From positions 1 through 46,916 of the forward strand of contig DATLAK010000179.1 in the NCBI GenBank assembly GCA_035527535.1: 46,916 bases of DNA. Reading direction: 5' to 3'. Of this stretch, positions 7,778 to 19,502 are shown one piece after another. This stretch comes from Armatimonadota bacterium. GTDB taxonomy: Bacteria; Armatimonadota; Hebobacteria; GCA-020354555; CP070648. The notes under the pieces were generated by a model. The model saw nothing but the letters and a program-made list of their open reading frames with translations, ran no database searches and was not told the origin of the DNA. The position numbers and the translations under genes are program-made. Within the stretch, counting starts at the first letter, position 1. Each line of letters begins with the position of its first letter.

Positions 7778-8653
7778 TCAGCGAATGGCGCGCAGGCGCC
7801 CGCGGGTGGCATAGCGCGCGGCCGCGCTCAGAATCAGGATGATGAGCACCAGCACCAGCGCCCCCGCCCACGCCTGGGCGTGCCAGTCGTCATAGGGGGC
7901 GATCGCATAGTAGTAGATCTGCACCGGCAGGCTGGCGATGGGTTGGTCGAGGCGCGCGCTCCAGAAGCGATTGCCGAACGCGGTGAACAGCAGCGGCGCG
8001 GTCTCGCCGGCGATGCGGGCGACCGCCAGCAGCACGCCGGTGATGACGCCGCCCCGCGCCGCCACCAGCACGACCTTGAAGACGGTGCGCCAGTGAGTAG
8101 CGCCCAGGGACAACGCCGCCTCGCGCTGGGACACCGGCACCAGGCGCACCAGCTCCTCGGTGGTGCGGATGACGGTGGGGATCATCATGATACCCAGCGC
8201 TAGCCCCCCCGCCAGCGCGGAGAAGCCTTGCATGGGGACGACGACGATCACCCACACCAGGATGCCGACGACGATCGAGGGCACGCCGGCGAGAACGTCG
8301 GCGGCGAAGCGCACCCCCGCGCCGAAGCGGTGGTTGCCGAACTCGGCGAGGTAGATGCCGCCCAGGATGCCGACGGGCAGCCCCACCGCGCTCGCCAGCC
8401 CGATGAGGATGAGGGTGCCGACGATGGCGTTGGCCATGCCTCCGCCGGGCTCTCCCACGGGCCGGGCCAGATGAGTGAAAAAGGCCAGGTTGAGGGCCGG
8501 CAGCCCCTGGATGACGATGTAGTAGAGCACCATCCCCAGCGGCACCAGGGCGGCGATGGTCGCCAACGCCGCGAATGCCCACATCAGGCCGTTAGCGGCC
8601 GCCCGCCGGGCCTCGCGGGCGCGGCTGCGGGATAGCGACTGGCGGCGGCTCAT
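7778..8653 (-). CDS. pstA: Phosphate ABC transporter permease PstA
   Basis: A 291-residue inner-membrane permease with about six helices. Helix 1 is near residues 24-48 (WAFAALATIAALVPLGMVLYY), and the BPD_transp_1 EAA-like loop reads VSQREAALSLGATHWRTVFK. It pairs with PstC to form the channel. The start is the ATG that overlaps the pstC stop (ATGA at 8650-8653); the frame remains open further upstream but that part is only the shadow of pstC. Confidence 0.95.
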   Translation of the reverse strand: MSRRQSLSRSRAREARRAAANGLMWAFAALATIAALVPLGMVLYYIVIQGLPALNLAFFTHLARPVGEPGGGMANAIVGTLILIGLASAVGLPVGILGGIYLAEFGNHRFGAGVRFAADVLAGVPSIVVGILVWVIVVVPMQGFSALAGGLALGIMMIPTVIRTTEELVRLVPVSQREAALSLGATHWRTVFKVVLVAARGGVITGVLLAVARIAGETAPLLFTAFGNRFWSARLDQPIASLPVQIYYYAIAPYDDWHAQAWAGALVLVLIILILSAAARYATRGRLRAIR

Positions 8654-9621
8654 TCGCGCACTCCGCGCGCCATCCCTTGCGCCGTGCTCCACAGCAGCAG
8701 GCGCGCGAGCGCGTTGATGATGATGGTGATGGCGAACAGGATGAGGGCCAGCTCCAGCAGCGCCGCGGTGTGGAGCGTTTGCGTCGCCTCCAGGAATTCG
8801 TTGGCGAGCGCGCTGGCAAGGGTGTAGCCGGGGCTGAAGAGCGAGGCGGAGATCTCCGGTCGGTTGCCGATGACCATGGTCACGGCCATGGTTTCGCCGG
8901 CGGCGCGACCGAAGCCGAGGATGATCGCACCCAAGATGCCGGCGCGGGCGTAGCGCCACACCGGGCCGCGGATCGCCTCCCAGCGCGTGGAGCCCAGCGC
9001 GTAGGCGGCCTCGCGCTGGGAGACCGGCACCGCCTGCAGCACCTCGCGCGAGACGGCGGTGATAATGGGGGTGATCATGATCGCCAGAATCAAGCCGCCA
9101 GCCAACATGCCGATGCCATAAGGCGGCCCCTGGAACAACGGCAGAAACCCCAGGTGTTGCCCCAACCAGGCCTGGGCGGGGCGCAGCAGCGGCACCAGCA
9201 CGAAGATGCCCCACAGTCCGTACACCACGCTCGGCACCGCCGCCAGCAATTCGACCAGGAAGGACACCGGGCCGCGCAGCCAACGGGGCACCAGCTCGGC
9301 CAGGAACAATGCCGCCCCCAGGCTCACCGGCACCGCCAGCAGCAGCGCCAGAAAAGATGACACGAGCGTCCCGTAGATGAATGGCAGCGCGCCGAAGACG
9401 CGATGCACCGGATCCCAGGTCGAGGTAGTGAGGAACCGCCAGCCGAACTGACGCATCGCGGGCAGCGAGGCGGTCGTCAACTCGTAGGCCAGCACCCCGA
9501 TGAGCGCCAGCACGCTGCTCGCAACCAGCAGCGTCCCCCAGCGGAAGGCGCGATCCCCCGCGTTAGCGCCGAACAGCCCGCGGCGCCGCACGGAGGTCTG
9601 GGGCGCGGAGGGGGCGGCCAT
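8650..9621 (-). CDS. pstC: Phosphate ABC transporter permease PstC
   Basis: A 323-residue permease with six predicted helices, the first near residues 27-50 (WGTLLVASSVLALIGVLAYEL). The coupling loop VSQREAAYALGSTRWEAIRG, which contacts PstB, is followed by GFGRAAGETMAVTMVIGN, a conserved PstC segment. It starts 3 bases after pstS ends and overlaps pstA by 4 bases, indicating translational coupling. Confidence 0.96.
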   Translation of the reverse strand: MAAPSAPQTSVRRRGLFGANAGDRAFRWGTLLVASSVLALIGVLAYELTTASLPAMRQFGWRFLTTSTWDPVHRVFGALPFIYGTLVSSFLALLLAVPVSLGAALFLAELVPRWLRGPVSFLVELLAAVPSVVYGLWGIFVLVPLLRPAQAWLGQHLGFLPLFQGPPYGIGMLAGGLILAIMITPIITAVSREVLQAVPVSQREAAYALGSTRWEAIRGPVWRYARAGILGAIILGFGRAAGETMAVTMVIGNRPEISASLFSPGYTLASALANEFLEATQTLHTAALLELALILFAITIIINALARLLLWSTAQGMARGVRE

Positions 9622-9624
9622 CTC

Positions 9625-10701
9625 TCATTTCTCCGCGAGCAGCGGCTTGCCCCGGAAGGTCAAAGTGCGCAGGGCAGCCCGGGTGAGCTCGACCGCGGCG
9701 GCCGGCAGGGGCGCGTAGAGCAGCGGTTCGGCGAAGGCCTGGCCGTCGTCAAGCGCCCAGTCCAGGAACTTCGCCAGCGCCTCGCCCTTGGCCCGGTCGC
9801 GCTGGTCGCGATAGACCAGCAGGTAGGTGAAGCCGGCGATGGGGTAGGCGTTGGGGGCGGGCGAATTGACGATGCTCACACGCAGGTCCTGCTTCATGGC
9901 CGCGGCGGCGCCGGCCGCGGCGGCGGCGGTGGCCTCGATGGTGGGCGCGACGAAGCTGCCGGCGGCGTTGCGCACGCGGGCGTAGGGCAGTCGGTTGTGT
10001 TCCGCGTATGCCAGCTCGACGTAGCCGATGCTGGCGGGGGTCTGCTTGACCACGCCGGCGACGCCCTCATTGCCCTTGCCGCCGATGCCGACCGGCCAGT
10101 TGACCGACTTGCCGGCGCCGACGCGGCCGGCCCAAGGCCGGCTGACGGCGGCCAGGTAGTGGGTGAAGATGGAGGTGGTGCCGCTGCCGTCGGAGCGATA
10201 GACGACCGCAATCGGCGCGTCGGGGAAGCGCACGCCGGGATTGAGCTCGGCGATGCGCGAGTCGTTCCAGCGCCTGATTTCGCCGAGGTAGATGTCGGCG
10301 ATGGTCTCGCCGCTCAGGCGCAACTCCGTCACCTTGGGCAGATTGTGCGCGATGACCACCGCCCCCGCGACGGTGGGGATGTGCACCACCGGGCCGGGCA
10401 TGGCGGCGGCCTCCTGGTCCGACAGCGGGGTGTCGCTGCCGCCGAAGTCCACGGTGCCGGCCTTGAGCTGCTGAATGCCGCCGCCGCTGCCGATGGATTG
10501 GTAGTTGATGCGCACCCCGGCCGCGAACTCATACTCATCGAACCACTTCGAATACAGCGGGTAGGGGAACGTCGCCCCCGCCCCGGTCAGGGTGACCTGA
10601 CCGCTCCCGCCGGGGCCGCGTGACGGCCCCTTGGCGCAGCCCGCCGCCAGCAGCACGGCCGCACCTGCAAGCGCCCCTACCCGTAACCATCCTGGCTTCA
10701 C
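9625..10701 (-). CDS. pstS: Phosphate-binding lipoprotein PstS
   Basis: Periplasmic or membrane-anchored receptor of the Pst importer. Starting at the GTG at 10701 (AGAGGATG just upstream) gives a 358-residue preprotein with a lipoprotein signal peptide ending in the lipobox LAAGC (Cys about residue 23). Phosphate-binding stretches are visible: GAGATFPYPLYSKW, SIGSGGGI, GGSDTPLS and YRSDGSGTTSIFTHYL. First gene of pstSCAB-phoU. No convincing Pho box was seen in the 67 bases upstream, though the consensus may differ in this lineage. Confidence 0.95.
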   Translation of the reverse strand: MKPGWLRVGALAGAAVLLAAGCAKGPSRGPGGSGQVTLTGAGATFPYPLYSKWFDEYEFAAGVRINYQSIGSGGGIQQLKAGTVDFGGSDTPLSDQEAAAMPGPVVHIPTVAGAVVIAHNLPKVTELRLSGETIADIYLGEIRRWNDSRIAELNPGVRFPDAPIAVVYRSDGSGTTSIFTHYLAAVSRPWAGRVGAGKSVNWPVGIGGKGNEGVAGVVKQTPASIGYVELAYAEHNRLPYARVRNAAGSFVAPTIEATAAAAAGAAAAMKQDLRVSIVNSPAPNAYPIAGFTYLLVYRDQRDRAKGEALAKFLDWALDDGQAFAEPLLYAPLPAAAVELTRAALRTLTFRGKPLLAEK

Positions 10702-10768
10702 CGGACATCCTCTCGCTGCAGGTTGGGTCCTGCCCGTCCGCCCCAACCGCGGCACGCGCTCCCCGCTG

Positions 10769-11527
10769 CTAGCTCGAGGGCGCGCCCTCCCAGAACCACG
10801 GCACCCACATCGCGTCCACCGACCACGCCAGCTCGCGCGCGAATACCCGGTAGCCGAGCGACTCCGCCAGGCGGCGCGAGGCCTCGTTGGTGTCCTCGCA
10901 GTGATAGAGCGCGAGCCGGCCGTGGTCGAGGATGAACTCGGTGGCGCGCGAAACCACGCTCGCCCCCAGCCCGCGGCGGCGATGGCGCTCGGCGGTGGCG
11001 ACCGCAACCTCCCAAGCGACGTCGCTCTCGGTCTTGATGCTCGAGCGCGAGATCAGCTCGCGTCCCCGAAACACGCCGAAAACTTCGCCCCGGTGGCGCT
11101 CGCGCAGGGCGCGTCCCTCCGGGTGATCCGGCGGCACCGGCAGCACCTTCGCGGCTGCGCGCGGCGCGAACATCTCCCGCGTGCAGTAGAGCCACAGCGC
11201 GCGCCGAAACCACTCCCGCGGACCCGACTCGACGATGACTCGCTCCAGCGTCGCTTTCGTGCCCTCGGTCAGCAGGTCCGCCAGCGTCGCCGCCTGCAGC
11301 AATTCCTCGACCGACCGCGCCAGCTCGGGCGCGCTCGACACCACGGCCGCCCGGTCGAAGACCATAAGCCACAGCGGGATCACGTAGCGCCATACCCGCA
11401 GCCGCCGCTCGCGCGCGACCACGAAATGCACCCCCGGTTCCGTCAGCGCCTCGGGGGCGCACTGCAGTCGCTGTGTCACGTAGGTCGTCAGCGGCGGCGG
11501 CCAGACCGCAGGACTTTCCATTGCCAC
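10769..11527 (-). CDS. GNAT-family N-acetyltransferase
   Basis: A 252-residue protein whose C-terminal half fits the GNAT fold. The acetyl-CoA pyrophosphate loop appears as TAERHRRRGLGASVVSRA (residues about 175-192), followed by the usual NEASRRLAESLGYRVFA (about 215-231). The N-terminal half is not recognised and may be a specificity domain, as in the large-GNAT PF12746-like proteins. Substrate unknown. It lies 67 bases upstream of pstS on the same strand, so co-transcription with pst is possible but nothing else links them. Confidence 0.75.
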   Translation of the reverse strand: MAMESPAVWPPPLTTYVTQRLQCAPEALTEPGVHFVVARERRLRVWRYVIPLWLMVFDRAAVVSSAPELARSVEELLQAATLADLLTEGTKATLERVIVESGPREWFRRALWLYCTREMFAPRAAAKVLPVPPDHPEGRALRERHRGEVFGVFRGRELISRSSIKTESDVAWEVAVATAERHRRRGLGASVVSRATEFILDHGRLALYHCEDTNEASRRLAESLGYRVFARELAWSVDAMWVPWFWEGAPSS

Positions 11528-11636
11528 GCCCCGGATGTCCTCCGCGGTTTCTGTTCGCCGTGGGGGATGGCCGCCCCTGCGACGGGCCCCCGCAGGAAAC
11601 GATGCGCCCGCCGCCGAAAACCACAGCCGATGGCGC

Positions 11637-11690
11637 CGGCGGACCTGTCAGCGGGTCCGCCGCAGCGTCTACTTGTCCGCCTGCGGCGGA
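11637..11690 (+). promoter_or_regulatory. Two hairpins in the nadB leader
   Basis: CGGCGGACC/GGTCCGCCG (loop of 8) at 11637-11662 is followed by TCCGCC-tgc-GGCGGA at 11676-11690, which ends directly against the GAGAGGAG ribosome site. They could affect nadB translation. I recognise no known riboswitch here, and such hairpins also arise by chance in GC-rich DNA. Confidence 0.35.
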
Positions 11691-11701
11691 GAGGAGCGGT
11701 T

Positions 11702-13267
11702 GTGTCAGAGGACTTCGCAGCGGATTTGCTGGTCATCGGTGCCGGCGCGGGGGGCTGCGCGGCGGCGCTCGCCGCCGCCGACGCGGGCCTCAAGGTCATC
11801 GTCATCAGCGGCGCCGCGGACTTCTTCGACTCCGGCACCGCCCAGGCCCAGGGCGGCATCATCGGCCACGGCCTCGACGATTCTCCCGAGCTGCTGGCGC
11901 GCGACATCCTCGCCACCGGCGACGGCCTGTGCGAGCCAGCGGCGGTGGCGGTGCTCGCGCGGGAGGGGCCGCCGCTGGTGGAGGAGCTGTTGGTGCAGCG
12001 CCTGGGCGTCGAGTTCTCGCGCAACGAACGCGGCGACCTCGACCTGACCCAGGAGGCCGCGCATTCCACCCGCCGCATCTTGCACGCCGACGACGCCACC
12101 GGCCGCGCCATCGCCGGGCCGCTGATCGCCGCGGTGCGCGCGCACCCGGGGGTGAGCCTGCTCGCCGCGCGCACCGCGGTGGACCTCATCACCATCCCCC
12201 ACCATTCCCTGGAGCCCCTTGATCGCTACGGCCCCAATCGCTGCCTGGGCGCTTACGTGCTTGACGGGGCGCGCGGCGTCATCGGCCGCATCTTCGCCGC
12301 CGCCACCGTGCTTGCCACCGGCGGCTTCGGCCAGATCTACCTGCACACCACCAACCCCCGCGTCGTGCGCGGCGACGGCATCGCCATGGCCGCGCGCGCG
12401 GGGGCGCAGGTGCTCAACCTCGAATACGTCCAGTTCCACCCCACCGCCCTCTACCACCGCGACGCCGAGGGCTTCCTCATCTCCGAGTCCCTGCGCGGCG
12501 AGGGGGCGGTGCTGCGCACCCGGCGCGGCGAGCTGTTCATGCGCCAGTACCACCCGCTGGCCGACCTCGCCCCGCGCGACGTCGTCGCGCGCGCCATCCA
12601 CCAGGAGATGCTGAAGCGCGGCGACGCCTATGTCCTGCTCGACCTGAGCGACGTGCACGTGGACCCGCGCGAGCGCTTCCCGACCATCTACGAGACCTGC
12701 GCGCGCTTCGGCGTTGACATCACCCGCCAGGCGATCCCGGTGGTGCCGGCCGCCCATTACGGGTGCGGGGGGGTGAAGGTTGACCTGTCGGGGCGCACCG
12801 ACATCGAGCGCCTCTACGCGGTGGGGGAAGTGAGCTGCACCGGCCTGCACGGCGCCAACCGCCTGGCCAGCACCAGCCTGCTGGAGGCGCTGGTGTGGGG
12901 GCGGCGCGCGGGGCAAGACGTCGCCCGCCGCGAGCTCGCCGCCGATCAGCCGCCCTACGACCACGTCGCCGGGTGGCATGACGTCGGCCTCACCGACGAG
13001 CTCGACCCGGCGCTGGTCATCCAGGACTGGTCCTCCATCAAGACCACGATGTGGAACTACGCCGGCATCGTGCGCTCGCGCCGGCGCCTCGATCGCGCGC
13101 AGGCCGACCTCAGCTACCTCGCCCACCGCATCGAGCAATTCTACCGCGAGACCAAGCTCTCCGACGCCATCGTCGGCCTGCGCAACGCCATCCAGGTCGC
13201 GCTCATGGTGACCGAGGCCGCCCGCCGCAACCCCGAAAGCCGCGGCTGCCATTACCGGCTGGACTGA
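11702..13267 (+). CDS. nadB: L-aspartate oxidase NadB
   Basis: First enzyme of de novo NAD synthesis: FAD-dependent oxidation of L-aspartate to iminoaspartate, passed to quinolinate synthase NadA. The FAD-binding Rossmann motif VIGAGAGGCAAALAAA is at residues about 11-26, then GTAQAQGGI; the substrate region holds HSTRRILHADDATGRAI, EYVQFHPTALYH and HYGCGGVKVD; the flavin-binding end is TGLHGANRLASTSLLEALVWG. 521 residues, usual length. GTG start with GAGAGGAG about 6-8 bases upstream; no earlier start has a ribosome site. SdhA/FrdA is the main paralogue, but the GLHGANRLAS ending and lack of a covalent-FAD context favour NadB. nadA and nadC are not in the window. Confidence 0.93.
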   Translation: MSEDFAADLLVIGAGAGGCAAALAAADAGLKVIVISGAADFFDSGTAQAQGGIIGHGLDDSPELLARDILATGDGLCEPAAVAVLAREGPPLVEELLVQRLGVEFSRNERGDLDLTQEAAHSTRRILHADDATGRAIAGPLIAAVRAHPGVSLLAARTAVDLITIPHHSLEPLDRYGPNRCLGAYVLDGARGVIGRIFAAATVLATGGFGQIYLHTTNPRVVRGDGIAMAARAGAQVLNLEYVQFHPTALYHRDAEGFLISESLRGEGAVLRTRRGELFMRQYHPLADLAPRDVVARAIHQEMLKRGDAYVLLDLSDVHVDPRERFPTIYETCARFGVDITRQAIPVVPAAHYGCGGVKVDLSGRTDIERLYAVGEVSCTGLHGANRLASTSLLEALVWGRRAGQDVARRELAADQPPYDHVAGWHDVGLTDELDPALVIQDWSSIKTTMWNYAGIVRSRRRLDRAQADLSYLAHRIEQFYRETKLSDAIVGLRNAIQVALMVTEAARRNPESRGCHYRLD

Positions 13268-13289
13268 GGCAAGTGGTTGGCCGTCGCCA

Positions 13290-13658
13290 CTACCCCGCGT
13301 TGGCGTCGGTTTCCCAGAGGCCGACGGGGTTGTGATCGGGGTCGAGGCCGACGGCGAAGTAGCCCATCCCCGGCACCGCGGTCTTGGGCACTACCATCAT
13401 TCCCCCCAGCTTCTGAAGCTTGTCGGCGAAATCGGCGACGGAGGCCACCATCACGTAGTTGATGATGGTCTGCTCGGGCACGCGCTTCTTCATGATCGCG
13501 CCGTTGATGCCCGCGCCGTCGGTCATGGTCGTAACCATCGCGAAATCATCCATGCCGGGCGCGGCCTCCATCTTCCACCCGAACAGGTCGGTGTAGAACC
13601 GCATGAGCCGCTCCATGTCGTCCGCCGGAATCTCGAAGTGCACTACCGGGTTGGGCAT
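13290..13658 (-). CDS. VOC-family (glyoxalase/bleomycin resistance fold) protein
   Basis: A 122-residue single VOC domain: begins NPVVHFEIPADDMERLMRFY with DLFGWKME, then INGAIMKK, and ends GMGYFAVGLDPDHNPVGLWE, the pattern of small 'VOC family' proteins. The metal-type residues His7 and the terminal Glu are present. Substrate unknown. AGGAGGA six bases before the ATG fixes the start. It lies downstream of ricT on the same strand but is separated by 160 bases containing a long palindrome. Confidence 0.85.
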   Translation of the reverse strand: MPNPVVHFEIPADDMERLMRFYTDLFGWKMEAAPGMDDFAMVTTMTDGAGINGAIMKKRVPEQTIINYVMVASVADFADKLQKLGGMMVVPKTAVPGMGYFAVGLDPDHNPVGLWETDANAG

Positions 13659-13794
13659 AATCGTCCTCCTGCGCGAGTGATTGACCATCGGGCGCGGGAT
13701 AGTTTCGGCACGCGGGGGTCTTTCCTTTGGCGGCGATGGTGCCGCGGGCACACAAGCCGCGCCCGGCACGGGGAATCCCGTGGGGGTGTCCTCG

Positions 13795-13822
13795 GTAGGG
13801 GCAAGGCATGCCTTGCCCCTAC
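13795..13822. repeat. 28-base perfect palindrome, CAAGGCATGCCTTG family (copy 1)
   Basis: GTAGGGGCAAGGCA followed by its exact reverse complement. It contains the TAG stop codon of ricT (minus strand), so the gene ends inside the repeat. The same palindrome occurs at 26372-26399 and at the right edge, 46890-46916. As RNA it would make a 14-bp hairpin and could end transcription or protect 3' ends. Confidence 0.85.
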
Positions 13823-14817
13823 CCCTGCTGCGGCGCGTCCGGCTTGGGCTTGCGCGAGCCGCCGCGGCGCGAGCGCCGCCGGCGGGGGCGCGGGGGCGCC
13901 TGCTGGTCCGAGGCCGTCGGGCGCGGCGGCGCGGCGGGGTCGCCACCGGCTACGGGCGCCACCTCGCCGCCGCCGATTTCGCCCTCGGCCGGCGGCGCCG
14001 GGGGCGCGCACGGGCGCTCCGCTCCACACGCGCACTGGTGAGCCGCGACCTCGACGCGAGTGCCGTCTTCGAGGGCGACGCTGAGCGTGCCCTTGATGAT
14101 GTTGACCTCCGTCACCTTGCCCGCGCCCTGCGGCAGCGTGATCCGGGAGCCCACGCGCGGGAGCTCGGCCTTGGCGCGGCGGTAGCCCTCGTACTCGTAG
14201 CTCAGGCAACACATGAGGCGGCCGCACACGCCCGAGATCTTCAAGGGGTTGAGGGCGAGGTTCTGCTCTTTGGCCATCTTGATGGCGACCGGCTGCAGGC
14301 GCGAGAGGAAGGTCGCGCAGCACAGCGGGCGCCCGCAGGGGCCGAAGCCGCCGATGAGCTTGGCCTCGTCGCGCACCCCGACCTGATGGAGCTCCACCCG
14401 CGCGCGCAACTCCCGGGCGAGATCGCGCACCAGGCAGCGAAAATCCACCCGCCCCTCGGCGCTGAAGTAGAAGATGGCGCGGCTGCGGTCGAAGGTGTAG
14501 TGCGCCTCGATCAACTTCATCGGCAGGCCGTGCTGCTGGATGCGCTCGGCGCAGGTGTCGAAGGCGCGCCGCTCGCGCTCGCGATTCTCCTGCTCGCGGC
14601 GCAGGTCATCGGCGGTGGCCTTGCGCGTGACGGGGCGCAGAGGCTGGTCGGGATGGTCGGCCTCGAGCTCGCGCGGCTCGGTCATGACCTGACCGATTTC
14701 GATGCCGTGCGGGGTGGGGGCGATCACCGCGTCGCCCTCCTTCAGCTCCAGCTCCCCGGGATCGTAGTAGTGCACCTGCCCGGCGGAGCGAAACGTCACA
14801 CCGACTGCGGTTGGCAT
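13819..14817 (-). CDS. ricT: PSP1-domain protein, RicT/YaaT type
   Basis: A 332-residue cytosolic protein with a PSP1 C-terminal domain: YYDPGELELKEGDAVIAP near the start, IGGFGPCGRPLCCATFL and ISGVCGRLMCCLSYEYEGY in the middle. The four paired cysteines match those used by Bacillus RicT (YaaT) to bind Fe-S clusters in the RicAFT (Y-complex), which promotes RNase Y-dependent mRNA maturation. The last ~90 residues are Pro/Arg-rich (RPRRRRSRRGG) and poorly conserved. ricA and ricF are not seen here. Next gene after mfd on the same strand (117-base gap). Confidence 0.88.
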   Translation of the reverse strand: MPTAVGVTFRSAGQVHYYDPGELELKEGDAVIAPTPHGIEIGQVMTEPRELEADHPDQPLRPVTRKATADDLRREQENRERERRAFDTCAERIQQHGLPMKLIEAHYTFDRSRAIFYFSAEGRVDFRCLVRDLARELRARVELHQVGVRDEAKLIGGFGPCGRPLCCATFLSRLQPVAIKMAKEQNLALNPLKISGVCGRLMCCLSYEYEGYRRAKAELPRVGSRITLPQGAGKVTEVNIIKGTLSVALEDGTRVEVAAHQCACGAERPCAPPAPPAEGEIGGGEVAPVAGGDPAAPPRPTASDQQAPPRPRRRRSRRGGSRKPKPDAPQQG

Positions 14818-14934
14818 GAATCTATCCTCAGCGCATTATGAATCATCACAGCCGAGGGCGGCTGTGCCACGTGCTGCTCCATGCCTACTGTGTTCGACGC
14901 GGACATCGCTTGGCCTCCGTGCCGATCCTGCGAC

Positions 14935-18594
<3,660 letters not shown>

Positions 18595-18600
18595 GGGTCC

Positions 18601-18629
18601 AGTATATCACCGCGCCGCGGGCAAGTCGA
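18601..18629 (-). promoter_or_regulatory. Candidate mfd promoter giving a leaderless mRNA
   Basis: On the minus strand TCGACT (4 of 6 of -35), a 17-base spacer, then TATACT (5 of 6 of -10), with only GGACCC between the -10 box and the mfd ATG. Transcription would start at or next to the A of ATG, and no ribosome site precedes it. Confidence 0.45.
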
Positions 18630-18681
18630 GGCAACCGTAGGATTGGGTATGTTCGCGGAGCGTGGGGACTGGGAAAAAACT

Positions 18682-18702
18682 CCTCCCCCTTCCAGGGGGA
18701 GG
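18682..18702. repeat. Perfect hairpin CCTCCCCC-ttcca-GGGGGAGG
   Basis: Eight-base stem with a 5-base loop in the gap upstream of mfd. A related block (aagggggagggg) is at 20622-20633. No T-run follows on either strand that would make it a clear terminator. Confidence 0.5.
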
Positions 18703-18754
18703 ATGAAGGTGACGGTAAGTATGGTAGCGCAGCCGTCTCGACGGTAGGAATCCC

Positions 18755-18976
18755 GTGATGTTCTTCTTCTATGAGGTCGCCGTGGCAGAACACCATCGTA
18801 GGCACGGCATCGGGCGCGCTCTCGTCGAAGAGCTCAAGCGTCTCGCCAGGGCCGATGCGTGCGGGAAGGTTTTCGTGCCCACGAGCAGGTCAAATGAAGC
18901 GGCGATGGCTTTGTACCGGTCTTGTGGCGGTGAAGAGGGCGCTGCGGACGCGACGGCGTTCTGGTGGAACTCGTAG
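18755..18976 (+). pseudogene. GNAT acetyltransferase remnant (C-terminal half)
   Basis: A 73-codon frame matching only the second half of a GNAT acetyltransferase: FFYEVAVAEHHRRHGIGRAL is the acetyl-CoA loop and SNEAAMALYRSCGGEEG the following helix and strand, as in AAC(3)-I-like proteins of about 150 residues. The N-terminal half is missing; the DNA before it encodes nothing similar in any frame. No ribosome site precedes the first codons. Best read as a truncated, non-functional gene. Confidence 0.6.
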
Positions 18977-19502
18977 GAGTGCCTCACGATGCTCGGCTGC
19001 GAACGACATCTGGAAATGGGGGACTGCCCCCAGTTGCCCCGGTTTCACTATAGCGGGAAACTGGTCACGTGTTCACTGACTTCCTGGCATTAGCGGAGGG
19101 CTGCAAATCGCCTGTTTTTCCCGTGTTTCGACTGATTCCCAGCCCTCCTCTAATATCAATACATCAGTAGGGGCGGAAGACGCGGGGCATCTCGCGGACG
19201 ACACTTGTGAGGTACTCACTGTCCCACGGCACGGTGCCGCTTGCTTGCACCTGGGCACGTTGGGAGAGGAGGTGCCCGTATACTTTGTCAGCTATGTGCT
19301 CATGATCTCCAGAACGGCATTGCCGGGGGATCAAATGCTGGTGGACCTCAGGCAGTGCCGGGTGCTGCCATGGCATGGCCAAGAGACTTGTCACCGACAA
19401 GCATAGTATCCTCTCTACCAGACGGCGGTTGATAGCTTGCATCTCCTCGCGAGGGGCACCACGTTAACCGATCTGAAGCATGTGGTATGCCAAACGCTTC
19501 GG
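18977..19502. other. Sparse region, no confident gene
   Basis: Lower in G+C than its neighbours. A 92-codon frame on the minus strand (19164-19442, ending DSEYLTSVVREMPRVFRPY) lacks a good ribosome site and resembles no family I know; overlapping plus-strand frames are no better. It looks like decayed or foreign DNA. A small gggggactgccccc inverted repeat lies near 19018-19033. Confidence 0.4.

Noticed and set aside
8654-9283. N-terminal extension of pstA through the pstC gene
   Set aside because: The true start is the ATG overlapping the pstC stop; the rest is the +1 frame of pstC.
10702-10768. Pho box upstream of pstS
   Set aside because: No tandem CTGTCAT-like repeats seen.
11528-11700. 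Riboswitch in front of nadB
   Set aside because: Hairpins are present, but I could match no known riboswitch core.
10631-11701. Long in-frame extension upstream of nadB
   Set aside because: It overlaps the pstS signal and the GNAT gene antisense, has no ribosome site, and reads as low-complexity residues.
11705-13252. 515-codon frame opposite nadB
   Set aside because: Antisense shadow; nadB has full motifs and a ribosome site.
19164-19442. 92-codon minus-strand frame as a gene
   Set aside because: No ribosome site, no family resemblance, and plus-strand frames of similar quality overlap it.
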